From a virus: a stretch of DNA of 30,687 nucleotides. The position numbers and the translations under genes are program-made. This document shows, piece by piece, positions 29,222 through 30,687 of this stretch (position 1 is its first letter; every line of letters begins with the position of its first letter). The notes under the pieces were generated by a model. That model made no database searches. It was not told the DNA's origin and saw nothing but the letters and a program-made list of their open reading frames with translations. The stretch spans positions 1-30,687 of the IMG/VR virus record IMGVR_UViG_3300017727_004667, one strand, 5' to 3'.

Positions 29222-29460
29222 TGAATATACCTTTGAACGTTTCACAAGCATTTAACAGGGCTGTAAGTAATCCTGAAAATATTCAGACTAATGGTTCAGT
29301 TAATTGGAATTGGGTTGATGCTGATGTTTACATGGATGTTGGTCCCGTCGATACAGATGGTAATCCAATAAGCAATCAGGAACATTACGCAATGTTTGAT
29401 GTTTTAGCAAGTGCTTACGAAAAAGCAAATGGTAAACAAATTCAATCAGACATTCGATAA
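29221..29460 (+). CDS. Small hypothetical phage protein
   Basis: A 79-residue acidic protein starting MNIPLNVSQAFNRAVSNPEN and containing NWNWVDADVYMDVG. I do not recognise a domain. It is coupled to the preceding gene by a TAATG overlap and followed by a strong terminator, so the two form one early unit. Confidence 0.7.
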   Translation: MNIPLNVSQAFNRAVSNPENIQTNGSVNWNWVDADVYMDVGPVDTDGNPISNQEHYAMFDVLASAYEKANGKQIQSDIR

Positions 29461-29477
29461 GAACAATCCAATATATT

Positions 29478-29506
29478 ATGCCCGGCTTAGGTCGGGCATT
29501 TTTTTT
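29478..29506 (+). terminator. Rho-independent terminator
   Basis: ATGCCCG (29478-29484) and CGGGCAT (29493-29499) with an 8-nt loop, then a run of T to 29506. Confidence 0.9.
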
Positions 29507-29516
29507 CCAAAAGTTC

Positions 29517-29545
29517 TTGACAAATGCCACAATATCCGGTAAAAT
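29517..29545 (+). promoter_or_regulatory. Early promoter, leaderless geometry
   Basis: TTGACA (29517-29522), 17-nt spacer, TAAAAT (29540-29545). The next ATG is at 29553, 7 nt later, with no ribosome site. Confidence 0.6.
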
Positions 29546-29552
29546 ATAAATT

Positions 29553-29990
29553 ATGACAATGCATCTAGCTCAAGGTTTAACGACCATAAGAAATAAAAAG
29601 TACAAGCCTAAGATGACTAAGGCTAATATTGCCAAGTGGGAAAATGGCTTACGACTTAAAAATAAAGAACATAAACGTATGGGTATACCTAAGTGGACGT
29701 TTGAAGAGTATGTAGATTATTGCCATGGTATATCGCCTAAGATTGATCCTAGAAGTAGAGAAGCATTTAAAAAAGCAAAGCCAGACCTAACGAGAGTTAG
29801 AGATATGGATGCACATCAGAAAAAGTATCCTAGTATGCCTATTACAATGGCAGGATCTTCTGGTGCAGTAGATATGAAATGGCAAGAAGAAAAAAAAGCA
29901 ATCAGTTCAGGATACACTATTGCACCTGCTTACAACAAAGGTGCTTATCAAGTTATAGGTAAAAACAACATAAAGGATATAGGAAAATGA
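29553..29990 (+). CDS. Conserved hypothetical phage protein
   Basis: A 145-residue very basic protein starting MTMHLAQGLTTIRNKKYKPK, with a WTFEEYVDYCHGISPK string and a later HQKKYPSMPITMAG. It resembles a hypothetical protein that I recall from cyanophages, with the same MxMHLAxxLTTI start. A second ATG lies two codons in. The first ATG is 7 nt past the -10 box. Its stop overlaps the next start by 4 nt. No function can be assigned. Confidence 0.72.
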   Translation: MTMHLAQGLTTIRNKKYKPKMTKANIAKWENGLRLKNKEHKRMGIPKWTFEEYVDYCHGISPKIDPRSREAFKKAKPDLTRVRDMDAHQKKYPSMPITMAGSSGAVDMKWQEEKKAISSGYTIAPAYNKGAYQVIGKNNIKDIGK

Positions 29991-30199
29991 GTTTTCCATC
30001 TGATTTTACAATTAAAGAAGCCAAAGCGGCAATAGGTAGACTCAAAGGAGATACTATAGGTTGCTGTCTTTGTTATGAGCCTATTAAAGAAATTGATAGT
30101 CATAATGCTTGGCCCGTTGTAGATGGTAGGTGTTGTGAAACTTGTAATTATGTGGTTGTTGTTCCTGCTAGAATGAAAGCAATTGATGGACAAGACTAA
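29987..30199 (+). CDS. Small zinc-ribbon-like phage protein
   Basis: A 70-residue protein with a Cys cluster GCCLCYEPI (Cys at about 26, 27 and 29) and a second GRCCETCNYVVVVPAR (Cys at about 49, 50 and 53), a likely zinc-binding pair of knuckles. Similar small Cys-rich proteins are common in T4-like phages. Overlaps of 4 nt and one nt join it to its neighbours. It could bind nucleic acid or protein; no target is suggested. Confidence 0.72.
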   Translation: MSFPSDFTIKEAKAAIGRLKGDTIGCCLCYEPIKEIDSHNAWPVVDGRCCETCNYVVVVPARMKAIDGQD

Positions 30200-30291
30200 T
30201 GCGTAATCCATTACCAGATATGATATTAACACTCTTTGTACTAACTTTAATATTTGTTGCAGTTCATCAGTGGACAGGAGCAATGTTATGA
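30199..30291 (+). CDS. 30-residue membrane peptide gene
   Basis: A tiny frame reading MRNPLPDMILTLFVLTLIFV, then AVHQWTGAML, which is one transmembrane helix. It is joined to the zinc-ribbon gene by TAATG and to the next gene by ATGA, a two-sided overlap that supports it being translated. The last codons contain the CAGGAG ribosome site of the next gene. Function unknown. Confidence 0.55.
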   Translation: MRNPLPDMILTLFVLTLIFVAVHQWTGAML

Positions 30292-30635
30292 CAGATAAAC
30301 AATTAGAACTAGAGTTAGAAGATAAGTTAAAAGAAACTAGTAACTGTATTAGTCATCAAGAAATAGCAAAAGTATTACATGCAGATGGTAGTTCTTATAA
30401 AATGGGAACAGTTGTATATGGAACATATGAAGAGATAGAAGAGTGGTGTGAGAAAAATGATATGTGGGTAGACAAGTATCTAGACCATGTAAATCCTTCT
30501 ACAATCTACAACACTGGAGAATGGGTGGGGACTGGATTATCAGACCCATTTGCAGTATCAGTTCCTTTTGATTATAGGGAAAGTAGAACAAAGGGTAATT
30601 TTAATACTCGTGGTGTCGACCAAGATAAATGGTAG
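30288..30635 (+). CDS. Hypothetical acidic phage protein
   Basis: A 115-residue soluble protein starting MTDKQLELELEDKLKETSNC, with EEIEEWCEKNDMW and a C-terminal SVPFDYRESRTKGNFN. No domain recognised. The ATG at 30288 is preferred to an in-frame GTG at 30270 because AGGAG lies about 8 nt before it and it forms an ATGA overlap with the small membrane gene. Confidence 0.65.
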   Translation: MTDKQLELELEDKLKETSNCISHQEIAKVLHADGSSYKMGTVVYGTYEEIEEWCEKNDMWVDKYLDHVNPSTIYNTGEWVGTGLSDPFAVSVPFDYRESRTKGNFNTRGVDQDKW

Positions 30636-30636
30636 G

Positions 30637-30669
30637 TTGACAAATTGGAGTTTTGTGCTATTATAAATA
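30637..30669 (+). promoter_or_regulatory. Early and late promoter elements at the window edge
   Basis: TTGACA (30637-30642), 16-nt spacer, TATTAT (30659-30664), overlapping a perfect late box TATAAATA (30662-30669). The gene they serve lies beyond the window. Confidence 0.55.
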
Positions 30670-30687
30670 TAAGTAGAGATTCACATT

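Noticed and set aside
1-30687. Bacterial chromosome rather than phage, because of suf, clp, rps/rpm genes
   Set aside because: T4-type late promoters, GH24 lysozyme, phage-type core proteins, gene overlaps and several small proteins familiar from marine T4-like phages run throughout and are interleaved with the bacterial-type genes. No rRNA, tRNA or housekeeping operon is seen. No terminase or capsid gene lies in the window, so this remains an inference.

Overview
The window looks like part of the genome of a large T4-like (myovirus-type) marine bacteriophage. The DNA is AT-rich. Genes are packed with TAATG, ATGA or longer overlaps. T4-type late promoter boxes (GATAAATA or TATAAATA) precede structural, lysis and nuclease genes, and sigma70-like early promoters precede the others. 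Many proteins resemble conserved families of marine T4-like phages, such as a GH24 lysozyme, an HTH protein with a perfect Shine-Dalgarno, and tail or core-like proteins carrying short basic Cys-pair modules. A Gram-negative, probably alphaproteobacterial (SAR11-like) host is suggested by the outer-membrane barrel, the bacterioferritin subtype and the order of the suf genes; this is inference.

Layout. 1-8803 is transcribed leftward: a cut-off gene, then a long operon (8134 to 173) of lysozyme and mostly unassigned, probably virion or prohead-core proteins, and upstream of it a separately promoted virion protein (8803-8219). 8868-20280 runs rightward: UV endonuclease uvsE, a possible structured RNA, a 7Fe ferredoxin, a SleB-type cell-wall hydrolase, a thermonuclease, a methyltransferase, a QueD-like enzyme, a membrane coiled-coil protein and a repeat protein, ClpX, ribosomal protein bS21, a nucleotidyltransferase-cupin fusion, a bacterioferritin, a second small nucleotidyltransferase, another cupin-like protein and an HTH protein. 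20695-21339 is a secreted outer-membrane beta-barrel. Two small leftward genes (one DUF2061) follow.

22016-28877 is the most striking part: a roughly 430-nt structured untranslated leader ending in a ROSE-like RNA thermometer hairpin over the start of a small heat-shock protein, then ribosomal protein bL33, ClpS, and a compact iron-sulfur assembly operon sufB-sufC-sufD-sufS-DUF59 (SufT-like) followed by a membrane protein. 28904-30687 holds small conserved phage genes of unknown function.

How it fits together: the phage appears to carry a host-takeover set for iron and Fe-S metabolism (bacterioferritin, 7Fe ferredoxin, SUF machinery with its own cysteine desulfurase), proteostasis (Hsp20, ClpX, ClpS), and translation (bS21, bL33, many apparently leaderless mRNAs). 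No SufE/SufU, SufA, ClpP or ClpA is visible here, so host partners or genes elsewhere would be needed. All family names rest on reading motifs by eye, without database searches.
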